This document shows, one piece after another, positions 56,914-64,000 of a stretch of 64,000 nt of DNA. Both the position numbers and the translations under genes were made by a program. The DNA comes from an uncultured Clostridia bacterium (GTDB taxonomy: Bacteria; Bacillota; Clostridia; Oscillospirales; Acutalibacteraceae): contig CANQFC010000001.1 in the NCBI GenBank assembly GCA_947598155.1, positions 310,001 to 374,000 of the forward strand. Reading direction: 5' to 3'. Position 1 is the stretch's first letter, and each line of letters opens with the position of its first letter. Below the pieces are notes generated by a model that was given only the letters and a program-made list of their open reading frames with translations, was not told the DNA's origin and made no database searches.

Positions 56914-58293
56914 ATGGCAAAAATGTGGGAGGGCAGAACTTCAGGCGAAACAAGCAAAATCGCCGATGATTTTAATTCGTCGATAAAATTTGACTCAAAG
57001 ATGTACCGTCAGGACATAACGGGCAGTATGGCGCACGCCGCAATGCTGTCGGCGCAGAATATTATTTCGGCGGAAGAATCCGAGAAAATTATAGACTGTC
57101 TCGGCGAAATCCTTGCGGAAATTGAATCGGGCAAGCTCTCTGTCGATATGACGGCTGAGGATATACATATGTTTGTCGAGCAGATTCTTACCGAAAGAAT
57201 AGGCGACACAGGCAAAAAACTGCACACCGCAAGGAGCCGTAATGACCAAGTCGCTCTGGATATAAGAATGTATCTGCGTGACGAGGCGGAGGAAATTTCC
57301 AATCTTACAAAGGAGTTAATAAGCGTTATTGCCGACAAAGCGGATGAGTACAAGGACGCCATTATGCCGGGATATACACACCTTCAAAGGGCTCAGCCCA
57401 TAACATTCGGGCATCATTTAATGGCGTACACTATGATGCTCCTGCGTGACATTGACCGTATTGCGGACTGTAAAAAGAGAATGAACATTTCTCCGATAGG
57501 TTCTTGCGCTCTCGCGGGAACGACTTATAATACAGACCGTGATTTTGAGGCGGGTAAGCTCGGCTTTGACGGTATATGCTTAAATTCCATAGACGGAGTT
57601 TCCGACCGTGATTTTTGCGCGGAACTGCTCGGCGCTCTTTCAATTCTTATGATGCATTTGTCCCGTTTTTCTGAGGAAATTGTCCTTTGGTCAAGCTGGG
57701 AGTTTAAATTTATTGAGCTTTCCGACGCGTTCACAACAGGCTCTTCCATAATGCCTCAGAAAAAAAATCCCGATATGGCGGAGCTTATAAGGGGCAAAAC
57801 GGGCAGGGTTTACGGCGATTTAATAGGTCTTTTAACAACGCTTAAAGGGCTTCCTCTCGCTTACAATAAAGATATGCAGGAGGATAAGGAATCCGTTTTT
57901 GACGCTTGCGACACAGCAAAAATGTGCCTGCGGGTGATGACCGGAATGGTTTCAACAATGACGGCTGTCCCAGAAAATATGAAAAAGGCCGCTCAGAGCG
58001 GCTTCATAAACGCTACGGATATGGCCGATTATCTTGTAAATAAAGGCCTGCCGTTCCGTGACGCGTATAAAATTTCAGGCAGAATAGTGGCCGAATGTAT
58101 AAAAACTGGCGAGGTGCTTGAAACACTGCCGCTCAGCGTATATAAATCATTCAGCGATAAATTTGACGAAGGGATATACGCCGCGGTTGACCTTGGTTCC
58201 TGTGTTAACCGCAGAATTTCAGCGGGAGGAACGTCCGTCGCATCGGTTGAATCTCAGATAGCGTTTGTAAAATCAATGCTTAAAAACGAATAA
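56914..58293 (+). CDS. argH: Argininosuccinate lyase
   Basis: 459 residues of the fumarase/aspartase superfamily. KMWEGRTSGETSK, HTARSRNDQVALD, the catalytic His in PGYTHLQRAQP and the catalytic Ser loop GSSIMPQKKNPD are all present. It splits argininosuccinate into arginine and fumarate. The SD AAAGGA lies upstream. It is convergent with rpmB, sharing a bidirectional terminator. Confidence 0.97.
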   Translation: MAKMWEGRTSGETSKIADDFNSSIKFDSKMYRQDITGSMAHAAMLSAQNIISAEESEKIIDCLGEILAEIESGKLSVDMTAEDIHMFVEQILTERIGDTGKKLHTARSRNDQVALDIRMYLRDEAEEISNLTKELISVIADKADEYKDAIMPGYTHLQRAQPITFGHHLMAYTMMLLRDIDRIADCKKRMNISPIGSCALAGTTYNTDRDFEAGKLGFDGICLNSIDGVSDRDFCAELLGALSILMMHLSRFSEEIVLWSSWEFKFIELSDAFTTGSSIMPQKKNPDMAELIRGKTGRVYGDLIGLLTTLKGLPLAYNKDMQEDKESVFDACDTAKMCLRVMTGMVSTMTAVPENMKKAAQSGFINATDMADYLVNKGLPFRDAYKISGRIVAECIKTGEVLETLPLSVYKSFSDKFDEGIYAAVDLGSCVNRRISAGGTSVASVESQIAFVKSMLKNE

Positions 58294-58303
58294 GAAAAGA
58301 AAA

Positions 58304-58329
58304 AACGGATACCCGAAAAGGTATCCGTT
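58304..58329. terminator. Bidirectional terminator between argH and rpmB
   Basis: AACGGATACC-cgaaaa-GGTATCCGTT. The U-tract is better on the minus strand (TTTTTTCTTTTC), so it mainly serves rpmB, but it also lies just after argH. Confidence 0.85.
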
Positions 58330-58346
58330 AATTTTCATTGAATTTC

Positions 58347-58535
58347 TCAGACAGCTCTTGTGACCTTGCCTGAACGAAGGCAGCGAGTGCAGGCATAAAC
58401 TCTCTTAGGAGAGCCGTTTACGATTGCCTTAACTCTTTTTACATTAGGCTTCCAAGTTCTGTTGGAACGTCTGTGAGAGTGGGAAACTTTAATTCCGAAA
58501 GATACGTCTTTACCGCAAAATTCACATTTCGCCAT
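58347..58535 (-). CDS. rpmB: 50S ribosomal protein L28
   Basis: 62 residues, MAKCEFCGKDVSFGIKVSHSH... with CEFC and CTRC pairs that make a zinc ribbon, so this is the zinc-binding (C+) paralogue type. SHSHRRSNRTWKPNVKRV is the family core. The SD AAGGAGG is perfect. It is single-gene and divergent from recA. Confidence 0.97.
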   Translation of the reverse strand: MAKCEFCGKDVSFGIKVSHSHRRSNRTWKPNVKRVKAIVNGSPKRVYACTRCLRSGKVTRAV

Positions 58536-58588
58536 TTAAGGCACCTCCTTGATAACAATAAATTATGAATCCAATCACAACAGATGAT

Positions 58589-58617
58589 ATTATAACCGAT
58601 ACAAATAAATTTTGCAA
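58589..58617 (-). promoter_or_regulatory. Sigma-A promoter of rpmB
   Basis: On the minus strand, TTGCAA (58617-58612), a 17-bp spacer and TATAAT (58594-58589). Confidence 0.85.
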
Positions 58618-58660
58618 GGGTTTTTTACAAAAAAAATAGTGTAAAAAATCGAAAAAACTA

Positions 58661-58689
58661 TTGCAATTATAAAAAAAATAATATATAAT
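58661..58689 (+). promoter_or_regulatory. Sigma-A promoter of recA operon
   Basis: TTGCAA (58661-58666), a 17-bp spacer and TATAAT (58684-58689). Confidence 0.82.
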
Positions 58690-58699
58690 ACTATCAAAA

Positions 58700-58713
58700 C
58701 GAACAAATGTACG
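58700..58713 (+). promoter_or_regulatory. LexA (SOS/Cheo) box of recA
   Basis: CGAAC-AAAT-GTACG matches the Gram-positive SOS consensus CGAAC-N4-GTTCG except for one base. It lies just after the -10 box, where LexA would block transcription. Confidence 0.75.
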
Positions 58714-58729
58714 ATTGCGAGGTATAAAA

Positions 58730-59830
58730 ATGGCTGATAAGAAAAAAGCATTGGAAACTGCTCTGCTGCAAATTGAAAAGAGCTACGGCAAAGGCGCCGT
58801 AATGCGTTTGGGCGAAACGGGTTCGCTTAATGTTGAGGCAATTTCGACTGGCTCTATTTCTCTTGACAGCGCAACGGGCATCGGCGGATTTCCAAGGGGC
58901 AGAATAGTTGAGATTTACGGTCCTGAATCGTCAGGTAAAACGACTCTTGCCTTACAGGTCGTTGCGGAGGCGCAGAAAAACGGCGGAGAGGCGGCGTTTA
59001 TCGACGCCGAGCACGCGCTTGACCCCGAGTACGCTCAGAATTTGGGCGTTGACGTCAATTCACTACTTGTTTCTCAGCCTGACAACGGCGAACAGGCGCT
59101 TGAAATTGCGGAGGCTTTGGCTCGCTCCGGCGCTATTGACGTAATCGTTATCGACTCTGTTGCCGCGCTTGTTCCCAAGGCCGAAATTGAGGGCGATATG
59201 GGCGACAGCCACGTGGGGCTTCATGCCCGCCTTATGTCGCAGGCTCTGAGAAAACTTGCAGGCGTAATCAACAAGTCAAATACCCTTGTAATTTTTATTA
59301 ACCAGCTCCGTGAAAAGGTAGGCGTAATGTACGGTAACCCTGAGGTTACAACAGGCGGCAGAGCCCTAAAGTTCTATGCCTCAGTACGCGTTGACGTTCG
59401 CCGTATTGAGCAGTTAAAGGGTCAGAATAACGAATTTATCGGTTCTCGCACCCGCGCGAAAATTGTTAAAAATAAAGTTGCTCCGCCGTTTAAAGAGGCA
59501 GAATTTGACATTATGTACGGCGAGGGCATTTCAAAAATAGGCGAAATCGTCGATTTGGGCGTAAAATTCGGTATAATTCAAAAAAGCGGAGCGTGGTATT
59601 ATTTCGGTGAGGAAAGGCTCGGCCAAGGCAGAGAAAACGTTAAAATTCTCTTTAAACAGCAGCCCGATTTCGCCGAGGGTATCGAAAAGCAAATCCGTGA
59701 AAAGATGAAAGAGGCCATTGAGGCTAAAAAAACAGGTACGGAATCCTCGGCTCCCGAGCTTGTCAAGGTGCCGACGACAAAAGCCGCCGCCAAAGCTGTG
59801 CTTGACATTGCCGTTGACGACGAAGAATGA
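58730..59830 (+). CDS. recA: Recombinase RecA
   Basis: 366 residues from ATG 58730 (SD GAGG; the track start is upstream). Walker A is GPESSGKTT, Walker [11 protein letters not shown], and loops L1/L2 with [19 protein letters not shown] and [22 protein letters not shown]. It catalyses homologous strand exchange and LexA self-cleavage. recX overlaps its stop (ATGA). No intein is present. Confidence 0.99.
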   Translation: MADKKKALETALLQIEKSYGKGAVMRLGETGSLNVEAISTGSISLDSATGIGGFPRGRIVEIYGPESSGKTTLALQVVAEAQKNGGEAAFIDAEHALDPEYAQNLGVDVNSLLVSQPDNGEQALEIAEALARSGAIDVIVIDSVAALVPKAEIEGDMGDSHVGLHARLMSQALRKLAGVINKSNTLVIFINQLREKVGVMYGNPEVTTGGRALKFYASVRVDVRRIEQLKGQNNEFIGSRTRAKIVKNKVAPPFKEAEFDIMYGEGISKIGEIVDLGVKFGIIQKSGAWYYFGEERLGQGRENVKILFKQQPDFAEGIEKQIREKMKEAIEAKKTGTESSAPELVKVPTTKAAAKAVLDIAVDDEE

Positions 59831-60453
59831 AAATTTCGGTAAAGGAAGGCAGAGGCGGCAAGGTACATATTTATATCGACGGCGAGTACAAAACTACCGT
59901 TGATAAATCTTGGTGGTATTCCGAAAAATACCGCGAAATTGAAAATATAAACGAAGGGGAGCTGACGGAGTTTTTAAACTCGGTCAGTTTTCGCCGTGCT
60001 TATAACAAGGGGCTTGACCTTCTTTCACGCAGACCGTATTCTGAAAAGGAGCTGTCAAGAAAACTTTATGAAAAAAATTTTTCTGATGAGGCAATTAAAA
60101 GCGCCGTGCAAAGACTGAAAGAGCTTTCCCTGCTTAATGATGAAAGTTACGCGCAAATGCTTTGCGAACACCTTTACACCAACAAGCATTACGGCGCAAA
60201 AAGAATTATGCAGGAGCTAAGCTCACGGGGTATTGACCGTGTAACGGCGCAAAATGCAGTTCTCGCACTTGACAAAGACGAAATAAATAGTATAGTATTA
60301 TTGCTTGAAAATAAGTTTAAAGATAAAATCAAGGATGAAAAGGGTAAACAGCGCACAGTTGCCGCGCTGTTAAGGTACGGTTATTCGTATTCCGATATTA
60401 AATCTGCGTTTAACACTGTGACCGAAAATTCAGAGGAGGAATTTTATGAGTAA
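59827..60453 (+). CDS. recX: Regulatory protein RecX
   Basis: 208 residues, helical three-repeat RecX family: [45 protein letters not shown] and [25 protein letters not shown]. It binds RecA filaments and restrains them. Start overlaps recA by 4 nt, and the end overlaps rimO by 8 nt, so the three are one translationally coupled unit. Confidence 0.92.
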   Translation: MKISVKEGRGGKVHIYIDGEYKTTVDKSWWYSEKYREIENINEGELTEFLNSVSFRRAYNKGLDLLSRRPYSEKELSRKLYEKNFSDEAIKSAVQRLKELSLLNDESYAQMLCEHLYTNKHYGAKRIMQELSSRGIDRVTAQNAVLALDKDEINSIVLLLENKFKDKIKDEKGKQRTVAALLRYGYSYSDIKSAFNTVTENSEEEFYE

Positions 60454-61771
60454 AAAAATCGGTCTGATTTCTCTTGGGTGTCCCAAAAATCAGGCAGATG
60501 CCGAAATAATGCTCTCTAAGCTTCAAAACGGCGGTTACGAAATAGTAGACGACCCGGGCGAAGCGGATTTAATAATAGTCAATACGTGCGCATTTATTGA
60601 GAGCGCCAAAAAAGAATCTATTGAAAATATTCTCGATATGGCGTCTTATAAAGAGGACAACCCGTCTGTTAAATTGCTTGTAACGGGTTGCCTTGCCGAG
60701 CGCTACCGCTCTGAAATATTTGCCGAAATTCCCGAAGTTGACGGAGTTATAGGCATCGGCGCCGATAATGATATTCTCGATGTTTGCGACAGAATATTAT
60801 CGCTTGAAAAGGTTGAAGAATACCCTCCGAAAGAAAATCTTTGCTTTGACGGGGACAGAGTGCTCACAACTCCTCCTTATTCCGCATACCTTAAAATAGC
60901 GGAAGGCTGTTCAAATAAATGCACCTATTGCGCTATCCCGTCTATAAGGGGTGAATACCGCAGCAGACCTGCCGAAAGCATTTTGGCGGAGGCGGAAAAG
61001 CTTGCTCGTAACGGTGTAAAGGAGCTTATAATCGTAGCTCAGGATACCACCCGTTACGGTGAAGATTTGTACGGCAAAAGAGCGCTTTCGCCGCTACTGC
61101 GTTCGCTCTGCAAAATCGACGGAGTTGAGTGGATACGCCTTTTGTATCTATATCCCGAAAGAATTGACGATGAGCTTATAAATACAATAGCTGAAGAGGG
61201 CAAAATAGTAAAATATATGGATATACCCGTTCAGCACTGCTCTGCGAGGGTGCTTAAAAGAATGAACAGACAGGGCGACAGGCAGTCTTTGACGGCTCTT
61301 TTTGGTAAAATCAGAGAAAAAATTCCCGGCGTAACTCTGCGCACCACGTTTATTGCAGGTTTCCCCGGAGAAACGGAAGAGGAATTTGAGGAGCTTTGCG
61401 GCTTTATTTCCGAAATGAAGTTTGAGCGTATGGGCTGTTTCGCATATTCCGAGGAGGAGGGTACGCCCGCCGCGAATCTTGACGGAATGCTCCCCGAAGA
61501 AGAGAGAGCGCGCCGAGCAGATATAATTAACGATATGCAAAACGAAATTCTTGACTCTGTCAATGAATCGCTTATCGGCAAGGAAATTCGGGTAATTGTT
61601 GAGGATTATGACGGCTATACCGATTCTTACTACGGCAGAACTGTTATGGACGCGCCTGAAATTGACACGCAGATTTGCTTTACTTGCGGTTATGAGTTAA
61701 ATGACGGTGATATAGTTTCTGTTGAGGTCATAAACTGTGTTGACGGCTTTTTGACCGGCGAAGTGATTTAA
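60446..61771 (+). CDS. rimO: Ribosomal protein S12 methylthiotransferase RimO
   Basis: 441 residues. The N-terminal MTTase domain starts GLISLGCPKNQADAE with Cys residues in NTCAF and TGCLAERY for one Fe-S cluster. The radical-SAM motif is CSNKCTYCAIP, and the C-terminal TRAM domain follows. SLGCPKN marks RimO rather than MiaB. It methylthiolates an Asp of S12; rpsL is also in this window. The SD GAGGAG lies inside recX. Confidence 0.96.
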   Translation: MSKKIGLISLGCPKNQADAEIMLSKLQNGGYEIVDDPGEADLIIVNTCAFIESAKKESIENILDMASYKEDNPSVKLLVTGCLAERYRSEIFAEIPEVDGVIGIGADNDILDVCDRILSLEKVEEYPPKENLCFDGDRVLTTPPYSAYLKIAEGCSNKCTYCAIPSIRGEYRSRPAESILAEAEKLARNGVKELIIVAQDTTRYGEDLYGKRALSPLLRSLCKIDGVEWIRLLYLYPERIDDELINTIAEEGKIVKYMDIPVQHCSARVLKRMNRQGDRQSLTALFGKIREKIPGVTLRTTFIAGFPGETEEEFEELCGFISEMKFERMGCFAYSEEEGTPAANLDGMLPEEERARRADIINDMQNEILDSVNESLIGKEIRVIVEDYDGYTDSYYGRTVMDAPEIDTQICFTCGYELNDGDIVSVEVINCVDGFLTGEVI

Positions 61772-61785
61772 GAGAAAGGAACGGA

Positions 61786-62406
61786 TTGCGCACAGCGCCG
61801 AACACAACTTATATGAAATTAAATACACCGAATAGACTTACGATAGTGCGGATGTTAATTGCTCCGTTATTTCTTGCGGTTATTATGAAGGATAATTTGC
61901 CGCACAGATTTTTGTGGGCGGCTGTTATTTTTGTTGCGGCGTCAGTTACGGACGCTATTGACGGTATGCTTGCAAGGAAAAACGATCAGGTAACAAATTT
62001 CGGCAGGCTTCTTGACCCCATCGCGGATAAAGTCCTCACCACCGCCGCTCTTTTAGCGTTTATGAAATTGGGGATTTGCAATATTTGGATAGTGATGATA
62101 GTTCTTGCGAGAGAATTTACGATAGCCTCAATCCGTATGATAGCCGCTTCAAACGGGGTCGTGATACCCGCGAATATTTGGGGCAAGCTCAAAACGGTGA
62201 GCCAAATGGTCTTTACCGTAATTATTATGATTTTAGGTGAGGTATATCAATACGCGGAAAATATTGTGCCGGGCGTAACCGCGCCGTATTATTTTACGCT
62301 TTCCAATATTTCTAACACGCTTTTGTGGATAACGGCGGTTCTTGCGGTAATTTCCGGCGTTATTTACATAAAAGACAGTAAAAATGCCATAGATTATTCA
62401 AAATAA
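61786..62406 (+). CDS. pgsA: CDP-diacylglycerol-glycerol-3-phosphate phosphatidyltransferase
   Basis: 206 residues. The TTG at 61786 has AAAGGA 5 nt upstream; the alternative ATG 61813 (MKLNTPNRLT) has no SD but gives a more usual N-terminus. The CDP-alcohol phosphotransferase motif is DAIDGMLARKNDQVTNFGRLLDPIADK (D-x2-DG-x2-AR...G-x3-D-x3-D). About six membrane helices. It makes phosphatidylglycerol phosphate. It follows rimO by 14 nt and probably shares the recA transcript. Confidence 0.94.
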   Translation: MRTAPNTTYMKLNTPNRLTIVRMLIAPLFLAVIMKDNLPHRFLWAAVIFVAASVTDAIDGMLARKNDQVTNFGRLLDPIADKVLTTAALLAFMKLGICNIWIVMIVLAREFTIASIRMIAASNGVVIPANIWGKLKTVSQMVFTVIIMILGEVYQYAENIVPGVTAPYYFTLSNISNTLLWITAVLAVISGVIYIKDSKNAIDYSK

Positions 62407-62431
62407 CAGTAGATTTTTTAAAAAATTGTGA

Positions 62432-62437
62432 TATACT
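62432..62437 (+). promoter_or_regulatory. Probable promoter of the T-box transcript
   Basis: Extended -10 TGATATACT (TATACT 62432-62437); the -35 is poor. It lies 20 to 25 nt before the conserved 5' part of the T-box leader. Confidence 0.45.
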
Positions 62438-62454
62438 GTAATAAAATAAATGCG

Positions 62455-62677
62455 TTGATTAAGAAGAGTAGCAATTTTTTTCCTTTCAGAGAGAAGGCGC
62501 CGTCGGCTGAAAGCGCCTTTAAGTCGGATTTTTGCGAAGTGCGCTTATGAGCAGGCAGGGGGAACTTAGTATCTCTGCACGGGTGATTCCGTTATTTATC
62601 TTTGAGTTACAAAACGAAGTGGAACCGCGATTATTCGCCTTCGGGGTCTTTATCGGCCCTGAGGGCTTTTTATTTTT
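62455..62677 (+). promoter_or_regulatory. T-box leader (probably cysteine-specific) of cysE-cysS
   Basis: The 5' part has GATTAAGAAGAGTAGCAA and CAGAGAGAAGGC typical of stem I. The T-box sequence AAGTGGAACCGCG is at 62617-62629. A terminator CCTTCGGGG/CCCTGAGGG (62638-62665) is followed by CTTTTTATTTTT. Candidate TGC (Cys) specifiers occur in TTGCGAAGTGCGC, consistent with the cysteine genes downstream. Uncharged tRNA-Cys would stabilise the antiterminator and switch the genes on. Confidence 0.92.
62638..62677 (+). terminator. Conditional terminator of the T-box
   Basis: CCTTCGGGG-(10 nt)-CCCTGAGGG with two wobble pairs, then CTTTTTATTTTT. Confidence 0.85.
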
Positions 62678-62698
62678 CGGATTTGAGGAGTTGATATG

Positions 62699-63355
62699 AT
62701 GTTTGAACAGTTAAAAGAGGATATTGCGACCGTTAAAGAGAGGGACCCTGCGGCAAAATCAAGCGCGGAAATTCTTTTTCTGTATCCCGGTCTTAAAGCC
62801 ATAAGAATGCACAGAAAGGCGTATTGGTTCTGGACTCATAATCATAAATTTATTGCACGCGCCATTTCACAGAGGGCGGTAAAAAAGACGGGAATTGAAA
62901 TTCACCCTGCCGCCAAAATCGGCAAACGCTTTTTTATTGACCACGGAACGGGCGTTGTAATAGGTGAGACAACCGAAATAGGCGACGATGTTACTATTTA
63001 TCAGGGCGTTACCCTCGGCGGTACCGGCAAAGATGTCGGCAAACGCCACCCGACAATAGGCAACGGGGTTTTGATTGGCTCAGGCGCGAAGGTCTTAGGC
63101 CCGTTTAAAGTAGGGGATAACACAAATATTGCGGCAGGCGCCGTTGTACTTGACGAAATCCCTCCGAATTCAACTGCGGTCGGCGTACCCGCAAGGGTAG
63201 TAAAGCAGGGAGGCGTTCGCGTAGATAAACTCGACCAAGTTCATATTCCCGACCCCGTATCGCAGGAACTTTGTAAAATGGCAATAAGAATCGACAACCT
63301 GGAAAAAGAACTCAAAGCATATAAGGATAAGGAGAAAAAAGATGAAAATATATAA
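62699..63355 (+). CDS. cysE: Serine O-acetyltransferase
   Basis: About 218 residues from the second of two adjacent ATGs (62696/62699; GAGGAG upstream gives 5- or 8-nt spacing). The short CysE form lacks the long N-terminal helical domain. Left-handed beta-helix hexapeptides: [43 protein letters not shown]. Catalytic His in IDHGTG. It makes O-acetylserine for cysteine synthesis, in the same T-box transcript as cysS, whose start overlaps its end by 14 nt. Confidence 0.93.
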   Translation: MFEQLKEDIATVKERDPAAKSSAEILFLYPGLKAIRMHRKAYWFWTHNHKFIARAISQRAVKKTGIEIHPAAKIGKRFFIDHGTGVVIGETTEIGDDVTIYQGVTLGGTGKDVGKRHPTIGNGVLIGSGAKVLGPFKVGDNTNIAAGAVVLDEIPPNSTAVGVPARVVKQGGVRVDKLDQVHIPDPVSQELCKMAIRIDNLEKELKAYKDKEKKDENI

Positions 63356-64000
63356 TACCCTTACAAGAAAAAAAGAAGAGCTTAAAACCATAAATGAGGG
63401 CGAAGTTAAAATTTACGCCTGCGGACCAACCGTTTATAATTTCATTCATATTGGCAACGCGAGGCCGCTGTGCGTTTTTGACACTCTTCGCCGTTATCTT
63501 GAATACAGAGGCTACAACGTAAGATTTGTACAGAATTTTACCGATATTGACGATAAAATAATTAAAAAAGCTATCGAGGAAAATTCCGATTACAAAACCG
63601 TTTCGGAAAAATATATAAAAGAGTTTTGGAAAGACGTTAAGGGGATGAATTTTAAAGAGGCGACCGTTCACCCGAAGGCAACCGAGAATATTGACGAGAT
63701 TATAAGTATTATCAGTACGCTTGTTGAAAAAGGATACGCCTACGCGGTTGAAAACGGCGACGTTTATTTCAGCCCGAGCAAATTTAAGGATTACGGCAAG
63801 CTGTCGCATCAGCCTCTTGAGGATTTGGAGGCAGGCGCAAGAATAAATATAGGCGAGCTTAAAAAAGAGCCAATGGACTTTGCCCTTTGGAAAGGCGCAA
63901 AGCCCGGCGAGCCCTACTGGGATTCGCCTTGGGGCAAAGGCAGACCGGGCTGGCATATTGAGTGCTCCGCTATGGTACGGCGCTATCTCGGAGAAACTAT
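63342..64000 (+). CDS. cysS: Cysteinyl-tRNA synthetase (3' end beyond window)
   Basis: Missed by the ORF track because it runs off the window. ATG 63342 has AAGGAG upstream and yields [16 protein letters not shown]. The HIGH-type motif is [16 protein letters not shown], with the zinc Cys in ACGPT and a further ligand in GWHIECSAM near the window end. About 219 codons are present of roughly 460 expected. It charges tRNA-Cys, whose charging state is sensed by the upstream T-box. Confidence 0.96.
   Translation, partial: MKIYNTLTRKKEELKTINEGEVKIYACGPTVYNFIHIGNARPLCVFDTLRRYLEYRGYNVRFVQNFTDIDDKIIKKAIEENSDYKTVSEKYIKEFWKDVKGMNFKEATVHPKATENIDEIISIISTLVEKGYAYAVENGDVYFSPSKFKDYGKLSHQPLEDLEAGARINIGELKKEPMDFALWKGAKPGEPYWDSPWGKGRPGWHIECSAMVRRYLGET

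Noticed and set aside
63312-63956. 214-codon minus-strand ORF at the window end
   Set aside because: It is antisense to the truncated cysS, which has SD, start and HIGH-type motif.

Overview
The window looks like a chromosome segment of an anaerobic, spore-forming Clostridia member, probably an Oscillospirales/Ruminococcaceae-type gut bacterium. The signs are a complete spoIIAA-spoIIAB-sigF operon, Firmicutes-type sigma-A promoters and strong Shine-Dalgarno (SD) sites, HrcA/CIRCE control of groESL, a LexA-type box at recA, a T-box leader in front of cysE-cysS, and a Firmicutes-style sulfoquinovose cluster. No species is claimed.

Layout. (1) 1-12.1 kb, more AT-rich in its coding: the C-terminus of a tyrosine recombinase, then a signalling and surface operon. 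It encodes a trypsin-like protease with a cytoplasmic FHA domain, a PP2C phosphatase, a transmembrane Ser/Thr kinase, two small membrane proteins and a 1979-residue Ig-repeat surface protein. It ends at a terminator, then a tRNA-Trp gene on the minus strand with an apparent integrase/att remnant just downstream of it. (2) 12.6-17.3 kb, minus strand: a DUF5696-type lipoprotein, a small XRE regulator facing a 23-codon ORF, and the spoIIA operon. (3) 17.4-21.6 kb: an alpha/beta hydrolase behind a long structured leader, and a convergent lacZ-type beta-galactosidase. (4) 21.7-33.9 kb: rpoB-rpoC, rpsL-rpsG-fusA-tuf. (5) 34.0-41.1 kb: copper ATPase, copper chaperone, DUF896 protein, and a divergent type IIA topoisomerase pair behind a putative attenuator. 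(6) 41.2-43.9 kb: secG, tRNA-Lys, CIRCE-groES-groEL. (7) 44.0-55.5 kb: a nine-gene operon that reads as sulfoquinovose catabolism by the transaldolase (sulfo-TAL/sft) route. It has a YihQ-like GH31, transaldolase, SLA-reductase-like dehydrogenase, DUF4867 protein, fucose-isomerase-like isomerase, TauE-type exporter, ROK regulator, GPH transporter and an 831-residue unknown, probably a glycosidase. (8) 55.5-64 kb: argG-argH, rpmB, recA-recX-rimO-pgsA, and T-box-cysE-cysS (cut by the window end).

Most notable items: the kinase/phosphatase/FHA locus with repeated ETTVLSQ motifs; the sulfoquinovose operon with a non-canonical residue in its GH31 and an unassigned large enzyme; a pair of near-identical promoter-proximal leaders (GGCAAGAGATGTCC) on opposite strands; two minus-strand genes in which a long hairpin lies between a perfect SD and the start codon; and an isolated transcription unit with consensus promoter, palindromic operator, 23-codon ORF and terminator opposite a small XRE repressor. 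All structures and alignments were done by eye.
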